Under the pieces are notes generated by a model. The model saw only the letters and a program-made list of their open reading frames with translations. It was not told the DNA's origin and made no database searches. 64,000 nucleotides of DNA from Xenophilus sp003671765 (lineage in GTDB: Bacteria; Pseudomonadota; Gammaproteobacteria; Burkholderiales; Burkholderiaceae_C). A program made the position numbers and the translations under genes. This document shows positions 27,072 through 35,577 of this stretch, piece after piece. The number at the start of each line of letters is the position of its first letter. The stretch's first letter is position 1. Location of the stretch: assembly GCA_051414805.1 (NCBI GenBank), contig CP166702.1, positions 868,001 to 932,000 on the forward strand, given 5' to 3'.

Positions 27072-28430
27072 TCAGACCGCCACCGGCCAGCCGCGCAGCT
27101 TGCCCGGGTTGAGCAGGGCCAGCGGATCGAAGCGCGCCTTCATCGCCAGCACCTCCGCTGGCAGGTCGCCGCCCGCCTTGCCGTCCTCGACGACGAAGAC
27201 ATGCGGGTTGTTGATGCGCACGCCATAGTCGCGGTGCTCCTGGATGATCTGCGCGAGGCGCTCCTCGGTGCTGAAGCGCACCAGCTGCAGCGCGCTGCAG
27301 TTGATCAGGCCGTCCATGCCGCGCAGGAACTCGGCGTGCATCAGCACCTCGCCGGCGTAGCGCTGGCTCAGCTCGGTGATCTGCTGCACGTACTGGCCGG
27401 GCGTGAAGCTGGTCTGCAGGTAGGTCAGGCTCTTGTCGATGCGCAGCGCATGCAGCGTGGTGTGGTTCCAGGTGAATTCCATCAGCGTGCGGTTGCTCTT
27501 GTGCACCTCCTCGGCCGTGCGGCGGTAGGTCACCGTGCCGCCATGCGCGGCCACCAGTTCCTTCAGGGCCTCCTCGCCGCCCTCGGCCACCAGCGAGAGC
27601 ACGGCGTGGCAACCGCGCGGCAGGTACTCCGACAGCTGCCCCAGGTGGTCCGGCACGGGGCTCGCGAAGAAGGCCACCTCGCGCTTGGCCAGGCCCGGCG
27701 CGCGCGCCAGCGCATCGCCGAACGCCAGCGCGGCGTCGAAGTCGGTGAAGGTGGTGAGCGTCTCCAGCCAGGGCTGTGCGGGTGCGAGGCCGATCTCCAG
27801 CTCCAGCACCAGGCCGTTGGTGCCCCAGAGGTGGTGCATGCGCATCGCCTCGGCACCGCGCAGCTCGACCACCTGCGGCTCGGGCTCGATGGTCATGGCC
27901 TTCACGCCGAGCACGTTGCCCGGCGCGGCCAGCGGGCCGTAGTTGATGGAGCCCACGCCGCCGAAACCACCACCGAACAGGCCGCCCAGCGTGGCGCTGC
28001 GGTAGGTCGAGGGCATGCAGCGCAGCTCCTGGCTCTGCGTGCGCGCCTGCTTCTCGATGTCGTTCAGGCGGATGCCTGCCTGCGCGCGCGCCACGCCGGG
28101 GCGCACCCACAGCAGCTGGTTGTAGCCCGTCATGTCGAGCACCACGCCGCCGGCCAGCGGCGTGGTCTGGCCGTAGTTGCCGGTGCCGCTGCCGCGGATG
28201 GTGATCGGCACCTTCAGGCGGGCGCAGGCGCCGACCAGGCGGCGGATCTCGTCCTCGGTGCGAGGGCGCACCACGCTGTCGGCCAGCTTGCCGTCGAGCT
28301 GGCGCTTGAGCACCGGGCTGAACCAGGAGAAGTCCTGCGACAGCCGCTCGATGCGGCCGGGATCGGTGATCCAGTCGAGCTCGGGCAGTTCGAGGTGCAG
28401 CTGTTCGATGGGGGTCACGGGGGCGTTCAT
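27072..28430 (-). CDS. FAD-binding oxidoreductase (PCMH/FAD_binding_4 type)
   Basis: 452 residues from ATG 28430 (MNAPVTP). The vanillyl-alcohol-oxidase-type FAD domain is clear: VRPRTEDEIRRLVGACARLK, PITIRGSGTGNYGQ and the loop GGLFGGGFGGVGSINYG. The C-terminal part ends RFDPLALLNPGKLRG, the usual end of the family (glycolate oxidase GlcD, cytokinin dehydrogenase and relatives). No histidine in the position of covalent FAD attachment was recognised. It is the last gene of the seven-gene cluster on the minus strand and probably oxidises an intermediate of that pathway. Substrate unknown. Confidence 0.85.
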   Translation of the reverse strand: MNAPVTPIEQLHLELPELDWITDPGRIERLSQDFSWFSPVLKRQLDGKLADSVVRPRTEDEIRRLVGACARLKVPITIRGSGTGNYGQTTPLAGGVVLDMTGYNQLLWVRPGVARAQAGIRLNDIEKQARTQSQELRCMPSTYRSATLGGLFGGGFGGVGSINYGPLAAPGNVLGVKAMTIEPEPQVVELRGAEAMRMHHLWGTNGLVLELEIGLAPAQPWLETLTTFTDFDAALAFGDALARAPGLAKREVAFFASPVPDHLGQLSEYLPRGCHAVLSLVAEGGEEALKELVAAHGGTVTYRRTAEEVHKSNRTLMEFTWNHTTLHALRIDKSLTYLQTSFTPGQYVQQITELSQRYAGEVLMHAEFLRGMDGLINCSALQLVRFSTEERLAQIIQEHRDYGVRINNPHVFVVEDGKAGGDLPAEVLAMKARFDPLALLNPGKLRGWPVAV

Positions 28431-28449
28431 GCGCAAGGATGGGAAAGAG

Positions 28450-29367
28450 TCAGTCTTGGGAGAGCTCGCTGGCATGCCACGAGCCCAGGGCGGCCTTCGT
28501 CGCCCAGGCCATCAGCGCGAAGAGCGCCACGCCGGTGAGCGAGATCAGCAGCAGCGCTGCGAACATGCGCGGGATGTTGAGCTGGTAGCCGGCCATGAGG
28601 ATCTGGTAGGCCAGGCCCGTGGCCGCGCCGCCGGTGCCGGCGACGAACTCGGCCACCACCGCGCCGATCAGCGCCAGCCCGCTGGAGATGCGCAGGCCGC
28701 CGAAGAAGTAGGGCAGCGCGCTCGGAATGCGCAGCCGCACCAGCGTCTGCAGCCGCGTCGCGCGGTTCATCTTGAAGTAGGCCTGGAGGTCCGGGTCGAT
28801 GCTGCGCAACCCCAGCGTGGTGTTGCTGATGATGGGGAACAGCGCCACCAGCGTCGCGCAGATCACCAGCGAAGCCGTCGGGTCCTTGACCCAGATGATG
28901 ATCAGCGGCGCCACCGCCACGATGGGCGTGACCTGCAGCAGCACCGCGTAGGGGAACAGCGCGGTCTCGATCAGGCGGCTCTGCACGAAGACGAAGGAGA
29001 TCAGCACGCCCACCACCGTGGCGACCACGAAGGACAGCACCGTGATCTTCAGAGTCACCAGCAAGGCCATGCCCAGCGTGGCCCAGTCGGTGAAGAGCGT
29101 CTTCATCATCAGCGCCGGCGAGGGCACCAGGTAGGGCGGCAGCTCCATGCCCACCACCAGCGCCTGCCAGGCGCCGATCAGCACCAGGCCCACCAGCACC
29201 GGCAGCAGGATGCGCTGGGCGCGGGGCTGGCGCAGCAGGGGCACGGCGGCGGCGGGGCGGGGCGGCTGGCTGGGGGCGGGAGCGATCACGGCGGGGCTCG
29301 GTGCGGGGGCGGGAGATGAGGCAGAGGCGTCGCGCGGGGCGACGGGGGCATTCCAGGTGATGCTCAT
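28450..29367 (-). CDS. ABC transporter permease (SsuC/TauC type)
   Basis: 305 residues from ATG 29367. The first 45 residues are Ala/Pro-rich and lack similarity to the family. A membrane segment at about 53-72 leads to the inner-membrane permease domain with about five more segments and the loop typical of binding-protein-dependent permeases (FKMNRATRLQTLVRLRIPSALPYFFGGLRI). With its neighbours it forms an importer of the nitrate/sulfonate/taurine/pyrimidine-precursor class. Its start overlaps the ATPase stop codon by 4 bp (ATGA), so the two are translated together. Confidence 0.9.
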   Translation of the reverse strand: MSITWNAPVAPRDASASSPAPAPSPAVIAPAPSQPPRPAAAVPLLRQPRAQRILLPVLVGLVLIGAWQALVVGMELPPYLVPSPALMMKTLFTDWATLGMALLVTLKITVLSFVVATVVGVLISFVFVQSRLIETALFPYAVLLQVTPIVAVAPLIIIWVKDPTASLVICATLVALFPIISNTTLGLRSIDPDLQAYFKMNRATRLQTLVRLRIPSALPYFFGGLRISSGLALIGAVVAEFVAGTGGAATGLAYQILMAGYQLNIPRMFAALLLISLTGVALFALMAWATKAALGSWHASELSQD

Positions 29368-30170
29368 GACAGCGCCTCTTCCTCGTTGGCCTGGCTGGCC
29401 GCCAGCAGGCTGCGCTGCAGGTGCTTGGCGTAGTGGGTGAACTCGGGGCTCACCATGAAGTCGGCGCTGCGCGGGTAGGGCTCGTCGATGCGCACCTCTT
29501 CCACGATGCGGCCCGGGCGCGCGGCCATCATGACCACGCGGCTGGAGAGGAACACCGCCTCGTGGATCGAGTGCGTGACGAAGACCACCGTGAGCTTCTT
29601 CTTGCGCCACAGCTCCAGCAGGTCGGCGTCGAGCTTGTGGCGCGTGATCTCGTCCAGCGCGCCGAAGGGCTCGTCCATCAGCAGCAGGTTGGGCTGCACC
29701 ACCAGGCCGCGGGCGATCGACACGCGCATCTGCATGCCGCCCGAGAGCGCACGCGGCAGCGCCTTGGCGAACCTGGCCAGGCCCACCAGCTCGAGCGCCT
29801 CGGCCACGCGCGCGTCGGCCTCGGCGCGCGGCACCTTGGCCAGGTCCAGCGGCAGGCGCACGTTGGCCTGTACGCTGGCCCAGGGCATGAGCGTGGGCGA
29901 CTGGAAGACGAAAGCCATCTTCTTGCCTGCGCCTTCCTGAGCGGCCGCCACCGGCTTGCGCCACAGCAGCAGCCGCCCGTCGGTGGGCTCGAGCAGGCCG
30001 GCCACCATCTTCAGCAGCGTGCTCTTGCCGCAGCCCGAGGGGCCGAGCAGGGTGACGAACTCGCCCTCCTGGATCGTGAGGTCGACCGGCTGCAGCGCGA
30101 TCGTGCCGTTGGGGTAGGTCTTCTGCGCCGAGAGGACCTCGATCGCAGGCACGGGGGCGTTGTCGTTCAT
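29364..30170 (-). CDS. ABC transporter ATP-binding protein (SsuB/TauB type)
   Basis: 268 residues. Walker A GPSGCGKST (43-51), Q-loop VFQSPTLMPW, signature LSGGMQMRVSIARGL, Walker B LLLMDEPFGALD and the switch His in VFVTHSIHEA are all intact. The long PFGALDEITRHKL region is characteristic of the SsuB/TauB/ThiZ group. It powers the importer made with the permease downstream and the binding protein upstream, in one operon. Confidence 0.93.
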   Translation of the reverse strand: MNDNAPVPAIEVLSAQKTYPNGTIALQPVDLTIQEGEFVTLLGPSGCGKSTLLKMVAGLLEPTDGRLLLWRKPVAAAQEGAGKKMAFVFQSPTLMPWASVQANVRLPLDLAKVPRAEADARVAEALELVGLARFAKALPRALSGGMQMRVSIARGLVVQPNLLLMDEPFGALDEITRHKLDADLLELWRKKKLTVVFVTHSIHEAVFLSSRVVMMAARPGRIVEEVRIDEPYPRSADFMVSPEFTHYAKHLQRSLLAASQANEEEALS

Positions 30171-30193
30171 CGCGGCCTCGCTCGGACGGGCGT

Positions 30194-31195
30194 TCAGGGC
30201 AGAACCTTGGCGGCTTTGATGAAGCTCAGGTCGAAGGCCTGCGCCAGGTCCACCTTGCTGCCGTCGATCAGGCCGGCCGACACGGCGAAGTCATAGTTCT
30301 GCTTCACGCGCGCCTCGGTCATCGTGCCGATGCCCTGCTTGAGCGCGTCGCCGCTGGCGACGATGCCCATTTCCTTGAGCTTGGCCACGCTGTACGCGAG
30401 CTGCTCGTCGGTCATGTTGGGGTTGTCCTTCTTGATGAGGGCGTTGGCCGGCGCCGGGTCCGCGAGGTAGGACTTCCAGCCTTCGGCCGTCGCCTTCACG
30501 AAGCCGTCCACGGCCTTGCTGCGCTCCTTCACCGTCTTGTCCATGCAGGAGATGGTGGTGGCGTAGGAGGGGTAGCCGTTGTCGGCCAGCAGGATGGTGT
30601 TGGCCTTCACGCCGGCCTTCTGCACCGCGAAGGGCTCGGACGTGAGGTAGCCCTGCTGCACCACGTTCTTGTCGGCGACGAAGGGCTGGATGTTGAAGGT
30701 GTAGGGGCGCGTCTGCGCATCGGTGAAGCCGTACTTGGTCTTCAGCCAGGCGTAGTAGCCGCGCTGGGCCGAGGGCGCGATGAGGATGGTCTTGCCCTTC
30801 ATGTCGGCGAGGGTCTTGACGTCCTCATGGGCGATGAGCACCTGCGGGTCCTTCTGGAACAGGGCCGCCACAGTGACGACAGGCAGGCCGCCGCTGCGTG
30901 CGATCATCATCTGCAGGTCGCTCGAACCCATGATGCAGTCGGCTTGCCCGGCGCCCATGATCTGCAGGATGTTGACCTGCGGGCCACCCATCTTGATGGT
31001 CACGTCCAGGCCGTACTTCTTGTAGATGCCGGTGGCCACCGCCTGGTAGAAGCCGCCGTGCTCGGCCTGCGCGTACCAGTTGGTCATGTAGGTGAATTTT
31101 TCCTGCGCATGGGCGCCGGTGGCGGCCAGGCCGAGCACGGTGGCACCCAGGGCCAGGACGGCGCGGGCGGCGAAGCGGGGGATGCGAGGGGTCAA
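30194..31195 (-). CDS. ABC transporter substrate-binding protein (NMT1/THI5-like)
   Basis: 333 residues from a TTG at 31195, chosen because AGGAG lies 8-12 bp upstream and a signal peptide starts at once (LTPRIPRFAARAVLALGATVL, cleavage likely after GAHA). The mature part shows the NMT1 pattern: YMTNWYAQAEHGGFYQAVATG, GLDVTIKMGGPQ, GQADCIMGSSD and GYLTSEPFAVQ. Relatives bind thiamine pyrimidine precursors, riboflavin, taurine or aromatic acids. Placed beside a cytosine-deaminase-like enzyme and a RutR-like regulator, a nitrogen heterocycle is the best guess, but the ligand is not readable. Confidence 0.9.
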   Translation of the reverse strand: MTPRIPRFAARAVLALGATVLGLAATGAHAQEKFTYMTNWYAQAEHGGFYQAVATGIYKKYGLDVTIKMGGPQVNILQIMGAGQADCIMGSSDLQMMIARSGGLPVVTVAALFQKDPQVLIAHEDVKTLADMKGKTILIAPSAQRGYYAWLKTKYGFTDAQTRPYTFNIQPFVADKNVVQQGYLTSEPFAVQKAGVKANTILLADNGYPSYATTISCMDKTVKERSKAVDGFVKATAEGWKSYLADPAPANALIKKDNPNMTDEQLAYSVAKLKEMGIVASGDALKQGIGTMTEARVKQNYDFAVSAGLIDGSKVDLAQAFDLSFIKAAKVLP

Positions 31196-31269
31196 GGCAG
31201 GGCTCCTGGAAAGGTCAGACAAATCAGTGCAGGGAAGAGGGAAGGCGGGGGAAGGTGTGCGGTCGCGCT

Positions 31270-32139
31270 TCAAGCAAGAGCCGGACCGCGCGCGGACTCG
31301 ATGTGGCCGGTGTACTGGCCGCGCTCCCAGGTCGGCGCGTCGCGCACCACCCAGCGCAGGTGGTAGAGCTCGGTCAGCGCCTGCACCCAGCTGTCGGCCA
31401 GCGTGCTGAGGATTTCCTCGCCCTGCTCGCGCGTGGCCGAGGTCGGGTCGCCGATCACGCCCGTGGGCCCGAAGTCGCGTGCCGTCCAGGCGCAGGCCGG
31501 CCGGCCGTCGGCCGACAGCAGCTTGATCGGGAAGGGCGGCGGGAAGTTGGCGACCGCGCGTTCCATGTGCACCGTCTCGGGCGCCAGCGCCAGCATCAGC
31601 GCGGTTTCGGAATGGCCGGCATGCATGGCGAGCTTTTTCTCCTGCTCGCTCACCTGCTTGCTGGCCGCGCTGGGCAGGCGCGACACGCCGTGCGGCACTA
31701 CTACGAAGTCGCCATGGCGCAGGCGCAGTTCGCGCGCCGCCATCTCCAGCACCTGCGGCTGGCCGCCGTGGCCGTTGGCGAACAGCAGCTTGCGAAAGCC
31801 CGAACGGTAGACCGACTCGCCGACCTCGACGATGGTCGACAGCAGCGTGGTGCCGGTGAGTGTCATCGTGCCCGGGAAGTGCAGGTGCTCCTCGGACTTG
31901 CCGTAGGTGATGGTGGGCAGGGCGAAGGCGCGCACCTCGGCGGGCAGGCGTTCGAGCGCCTTGCCCATCACGCCCGAGGAGATCACGCTGTCGACCGAGC
32001 AGGGCAGGTGCGGGCCATGCTGCTCGATGGCGCCGCAGGGCAGCACGATGACGGTGTTCTCGCGATCGGGCAGCGCGTCGATCTCGGTCCAGCTCAGGTA
32101 GGGCAGGAAGCGGTGGGGCGGGATGTAGCCGTGGAGCAT
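31270..32139 (-). CDS. Creatininase family amidohydrolase
   Basis: 289 residues from ATG 32139. The metal-binding residues follow the family pattern: G-A-I-E39-Q-H41-G-P-H-L-P with D50, then NGHGGQ and H-A-G-H-S-E-T-A. Creatininases open cyclic amides; relatives include MftE and the pyrimidine/pterin amide hydrolases such as ArfB. The gene sits between the binding protein and a cytosine-deaminase-like enzyme, so ring opening of an imported cyclic amide is plausible. The real substrate is unlikely to be creatinine on this evidence alone. Confidence 0.88.
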   Translation of the reverse strand: MLHGYIPPHRFLPYLSWTEIDALPDRENTVIVLPCGAIEQHGPHLPCSVDSVISSGVMGKALERLPAEVRAFALPTITYGKSEEHLHFPGTMTLTGTTLLSTIVEVGESVYRSGFRKLLFANGHGGQPQVLEMAARELRLRHGDFVVVPHGVSRLPSAASKQVSEQEKKLAMHAGHSETALMLALAPETVHMERAVANFPPPFPIKLLSADGRPACAWTARDFGPTGVIGDPTSATREQGEEILSTLADSWVQALTELYHLRWVVRDAPTWERGQYTGHIESARGPALA

Positions 32140-32152
32140 GGCGTTTTCGATC

Positions 32153-33457
32153 TCAGGTGAGGGCAGGAATCGGCGAGGCCGCGTTGGCCAGCCAGTCGGC
32201 GGGCAGCTCGCCATGAACGACGCGGCCGCCGCGCAGCACCACGCGCCGCGCGGTGCGCGAGGGGAAACCATGCGCATCGGCATCGTGGAAAAGCACGAGG
32301 TCGGCCGGCGCGCCGGCCAGCGTGGGCTGCGCGGCGGGCACGCGGTCGAGCCAGTCGCCGCGGCAGATCGCTTCGGACCAGGCATCGAAAGGCGCGGGCA
32401 ACTGGGCCACCAGCGCACCGGTGGCCAGGGCGTCGACCGGGTCGTAGCTGCCGACGCGGCAGAACGGGTCCTGCACGTTGTCGCTGGCCAGCAGCAGCGG
32501 GATGCCGCGTTCGCGTGCTTCCTTCACCAGCGTGATGCCGCGCTGGCGCGGCGTGCGGCCGGTGACGGCGTCCTGCAGCAGCAGGTTGGTGGCGGGCAGC
32601 GACACGAGCGTGATCGGCGCGCGCGCCACGGCGTCGAGGGTGGCGAGCGCCACCGCCTCGTCCTGCGCGGCCAGCGCGCACACGTGGCCGCAGACGATGC
32701 GGCCGTCGAAGCCGATCTCGCGGGCGATGCGGGCGATGGTCGCCAGACCATGCGCCGAGGGTTCGAGCTCCTCGTCCACATGCAGGTCGACATCCAGCCC
32801 GTGGCGCTGCGCCGCGAGCAGCAGCTGGCGCAGGCCCGGCTCGTTCCAGTGCGCGGTGTGGACGAAGCCGCCGAGCAGCGCGTCCGGGCCGCTCGCGGCG
32901 ACGTGGCGCGCGAGGCGATCGGCCTCGGCCGCGTCCTCGAAGAAGGCCAGGCGCATGAGGCTCACGCGCTCCAGGCGGATGCGGCCGCGCCAGTCCTGCG
33001 CCAGCTCGCGCAGCACGGGCCAGGCGACGGGCGTGCGATCGGCCTCCCACCAGTCCACGTGGGTGCGCAGGCGCGTGCTGCCGGCTTCGAAGGCCCACTG
33101 CAGTGCGCGTTCTGCGCGCTGGCGCACGTCGGCGGCCGTCCAGCCGGCGCGGTCGGTCAGCATGGCGTCGATGGCGCCGAGCAAGCCCGGCTCGATGTGG
33201 TGGATGCGCGGCAGCGTGAAGGTCTTGTCCAGGTGCACGTGCGCGTCGACGAAGCCGGGCAGTGCGAGGGCGCCTTGCAGCTCCCAATCGCTCTCGCCCT
33301 CGGCCATGGTGCCGTGCGAAGGCCGGACCGAGGCAATGCGCCCTTGCCCCAGCGCCACGCGTGCGAGCGCCGGCGTGCCGGCGGCGTCGACGGGCCATTC
33401 CGGCGGCAGCAGCCAGCGCGGCAGGCGCACGCGTTCGAGGGCGCCAGGCACGTTCAT
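32153..33457 (-). CDS. Amidohydrolase, cytosine-deaminase-like
   Basis: 434 residues from ATG 33457. The metal motif H73-V-H75-L-D-K follows GALALPGFVDA, with further metal or catalytic residues in HVDEELE, CGHVCAL and SDNVQDPF, which matches the CodA pattern (H-x-H, His, HxxxE, D). CodA-type enzymes deaminate cytosine, isoguanine, creatinine or triazines. Its start codon overlaps the stop codon of the upstream reductase (ATGA) and 13 bp separate it from the creatininase gene, so all three should be one transcript. Confidence 0.87.
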   Translation of the reverse strand: MNVPGALERVRLPRWLLPPEWPVDAAGTPALARVALGQGRIASVRPSHGTMAEGESDWELQGALALPGFVDAHVHLDKTFTLPRIHHIEPGLLGAIDAMLTDRAGWTAADVRQRAERALQWAFEAGSTRLRTHVDWWEADRTPVAWPVLRELAQDWRGRIRLERVSLMRLAFFEDAAEADRLARHVAASGPDALLGGFVHTAHWNEPGLRQLLLAAQRHGLDVDLHVDEELEPSAHGLATIARIAREIGFDGRIVCGHVCALAAQDEAVALATLDAVARAPITLVSLPATNLLLQDAVTGRTPRQRGITLVKEARERGIPLLLASDNVQDPFCRVGSYDPVDALATGALVAQLPAPFDAWSEAICRGDWLDRVPAAQPTLAGAPADLVLFHDADAHGFPSRTARRVVLRGGRVVHGELPADWLANAASPIPALT

Positions 33458-34041
33458 GCGAACCTCGCCATGGCCTGACCGACGCGGGCCTTGAAGCGCT
33501 CGAGCTGCGGGCGTGTCGCGACGTTCATGTGGTAGTGGGCGTGGTAGTCCACCCGCGCCTGCTGGGCCGTGAGGCGCTTCATGTAGCGCGTGACCATCTT
33601 GCGCGGCGGGTCGCCCATGTACCAGGCCATCCAGCGCGGGCGGCCGTAGGTGACGACGGCGCTGATGCGCTGGATGTTGGTGAGCATCGGCTTGACGTTG
33701 GCCGAATCCGAGAGGTCGAAGGCCACGCCGGGCATGAGCAGCCGGTCGAACCAGCCCTTGAGCATGGCGGGCAGGCCGAAGCACCAGGTCGGAAAGCAGA
33801 AGACGATGGCCTCGGCTCGGTGCAGGCGGTCGATGTAGCCCTGCAGCGGCGCGCGGTTGGCGGGCACGTCGTGGTAACCCAGCCGCTCCTCGCGCGACAT
33901 CACGGGATTGAAACCCTCGGCGTACAGGTCGCAGTCGTCCACCTCGTGGCCGGCGCCGCGCAGCTGCTGCACCACTTCGGCATGCAGGGCGGCAGCGAAG
34001 CTGGTTTCGACCGGGTGGCAGTAGACGACAAGCACGCGCAT
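33454..34041 (-). CDS. NAD(P)H-dependent oxidoreductase (flavodoxin-like, NQO1/YwrO type)
   Basis: 195 residues. The flavodoxin-fold FMN region starts MRVLVVYCHPVETSFAAALH; the isoalloxazine loop is CFPTWCFGLPAMLKGWFDRL. The family makes two-electron reductions of quinones or nitro compounds, or supplies reduced flavin to partner enzymes. It is the first gene of the catabolic cluster, 592 bp from the TetR-type gene on the same strand. It overlaps the amidohydrolase by 4 bp. A role in reducing the imported ring is an inference from context. Confidence 0.88.
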   Translation of the reverse strand: MRVLVVYCHPVETSFAAALHAEVVQQLRGAGHEVDDCDLYAEGFNPVMSREERLGYHDVPANRAPLQGYIDRLHRAEAIVFCFPTWCFGLPAMLKGWFDRLLMPGVAFDLSDSANVKPMLTNIQRISAVVTYGRPRWMAWYMGDPPRKMVTRYMKRLTAQQARVDYHAHYHMNVATRPQLERFKARVGQAMARFA

Positions 34042-34633
34042 GGGACTTTGACCGCTTAATCAGAGCAACTGGTCAGGTTTGCTCGCAAAGCGCGTGCCAG
34101 GGGGGTGTGCACCGAAGTGGGGAGCTCTTGTGCTCCCGATGGTTGGAGGTCGTTTTGGGGGCCGGCACGACGGGATGGGGCGCTGGCGGCGACCGCGGGC
34201 CTGCGTTCTCCGGCTCAGGCTCGCGCTGACCGACTTGTTGCGCTGCCTGTGTGCTCGCTGTCCATCGACGTGCTTGAGAGACTGCACGGCGCCGCGAATG
34301 GCGCCTGCGCCCGCAGGCCCACGACCACCGCCCTGAACCGCTGTGCTGTGCTTTGACTTCTCCCTCCCCCTCTAGGGGAGGGTCGGGGGTGGGGGCAGCT
34401 GCGACTGAAGAGCTGTGTCTCATCCAGCGCCGAAGTGCCCCTCACCCAACCTCTCCCCAGCGGGGAGAAGAGTGAAACCGAACGCGCCCGGGTCATGCCG
34501 GCCGATCGCGCGCCCGGTCCAGGCCGGCGCCGCCGGCCGGGTTCAGGCCCAGACCGCAAAAACCCGCCAAAAACGCTCGAACGTTCAGCCAGGACCCATC
34601 CTGGCTCGCCCAGGCCGGCCGCAAAGAGCGGAC
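34042..34633. other. 592-bp region without a supported gene
   Basis: Small open frames on both strands here look like GC-rich background: no family motif, no ribosome binding site. The stretch just above the reductase gene should carry its promoter. TTTGACC (34047-34053) and TGGTCAG (34070-34076) flank it, but their spacing does not fit a classical RutR site. The other half holds two GC-rich hairpins facing each other (34361-34395 and 34437-34471). Confidence 0.6.
34361..34471. repeat. Pair of inverted GC-rich hairpin repeats (BIME-like)
   Basis: The first unit (CCCTCCCCCTCTAGGGGAGG, then a G-rich tail) and the second (CCCCTCACCCAACCTCTCCC then AGCGGGGAGAAG) read alike when the first is reverse-complemented: a C-rich lead, CC(C/T)TCCCC, a short loop and GGGG(G)AG. 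They face each other 41 bp apart. This shape is typical of paired REP-type elements in proteobacterial intergenic regions. Confidence 0.6.
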
Positions 34634-35317
34634 TCAGGTCCGAATCCCGCAGCCCGCCAGCACGAACGCAATCAGCTCCCGCGCCACCGGCTCGCGGTCC
34701 ACATGCGCGTCCTCCGGCAGGCCGCCCATGGCCCGCACCTGCAGCGCGTAGTCAGCGTGGTACTGCGTCATGGCCCAGATGTGCTGCAGCAGCAGCCGGG
34801 CGTCGAGCGGGCGCACCAGGCCGCGCGCGATCCAGCCGTTGATGATGTCGATCTTCTTCTGCGTCCACAGCCGCGAATTGGGCCAGTAGCGCTCGAGGTT
34901 GCGCCCGCCGTCCAGCACCTCGCGCGTGAAGATGCGCGACATCTCCGGCTTGTCGAAGGCATGGTCCAGCTTCTGGCGGATGTACGCCGCCAGCACGCTG
35001 CCGGGGTCGTTCGCGTTCTCGTCGAAGGAGAACACCACCTTCCAGTCGTGCAGCACCTGCATCAGCAGCTCGGCGTAGAGCTCCTCCTTGCCGGTGATGT
35101 AGTAGTGCAGCTGCGGCTTGGTGAGGCCCGCGCGGTCGGCGATCGCCTGCGTGGACGTGCCCTTGAGCCCATGCAGGCTGAATTCGGTGATCGCGGCGGC
35201 GCGGATCGCCGCCAGGATGCGCTCGCGCCCCGGCCGCGCCCGCGACAGCGGCCCCTCCGGCACCGGCATGTCGGGCGGCACGGCGGGCACGAACGGGGAA
35301 GCGGTGTCGGAATTCAT
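34634..35317 (-). CDS. TetR family regulator, RutR-like
   Basis: 227 residues from ATG 35317. The helix-turn-helix is at about 35-75 (AAAITEFSLHGLKGTSTQAI, then ADRAGLTKPQLHYYITGKEEL). The C-terminal ligand domain resembles E. coli RutR (YcdC): HIWAMTQYHADYALQVRAM in place of the RutR segment IWASTQHYADFAPQVEA. RutR binds uracil or thymine and controls pyrimidine use. The gene lies upstream of, and on the same strand as, the catabolic cluster 27072-34041, which contains a cytosine-deaminase-like enzyme. Control of that cluster is likely but inferred. Confidence 0.85.
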   Translation of the reverse strand: MNSDTASPFVPAVPPDMPVPEGPLSRARPGRERILAAIRAAAITEFSLHGLKGTSTQAIADRAGLTKPQLHYYITGKEELYAELLMQVLHDWKVVFSFDENANDPGSVLAAYIRQKLDHAFDKPEMSRIFTREVLDGGRNLERYWPNSRLWTQKKIDIINGWIARGLVRPLDARLLLQHIWAMTQYHADYALQVRAMGGLPEDAHVDREPVARELIAFVLAGCGIRT

Positions 35318-35577
35318 CGGCGTGACGGCAGGGCGCCGATGGTACTGCGCGGGCCCGCGGCGCTGCCCGGCCTGGCCGCCGCGGCCGCGGTCGCAGCGCT
35401 GCACCCGCGGCATCGCCGCATGCCGACACGGCATCGCGCCGGCGTGCAATGCGGCACGCTTCCTGTATCTTTTCGCGCGGCCGCCGGGGCCGCGCCGTGC
35501 CATGCACCGCGCTGAAGCACGCACTCGCATCGTGCGTCCTGGCGGTCCGAGAAATCCAACACCTCTCAGGAGCTTCC

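Noticed and set aside
34047..34076. RutR-like half sites TTTGACC and TGGTCAG upstream of the reductase gene
   Set aside because: The E. coli RutR site is TTGACCA-NN-TGGTCAA with a 2-bp gap. Here the halves are about 16 bp apart and imperfect, so the match may be chance.
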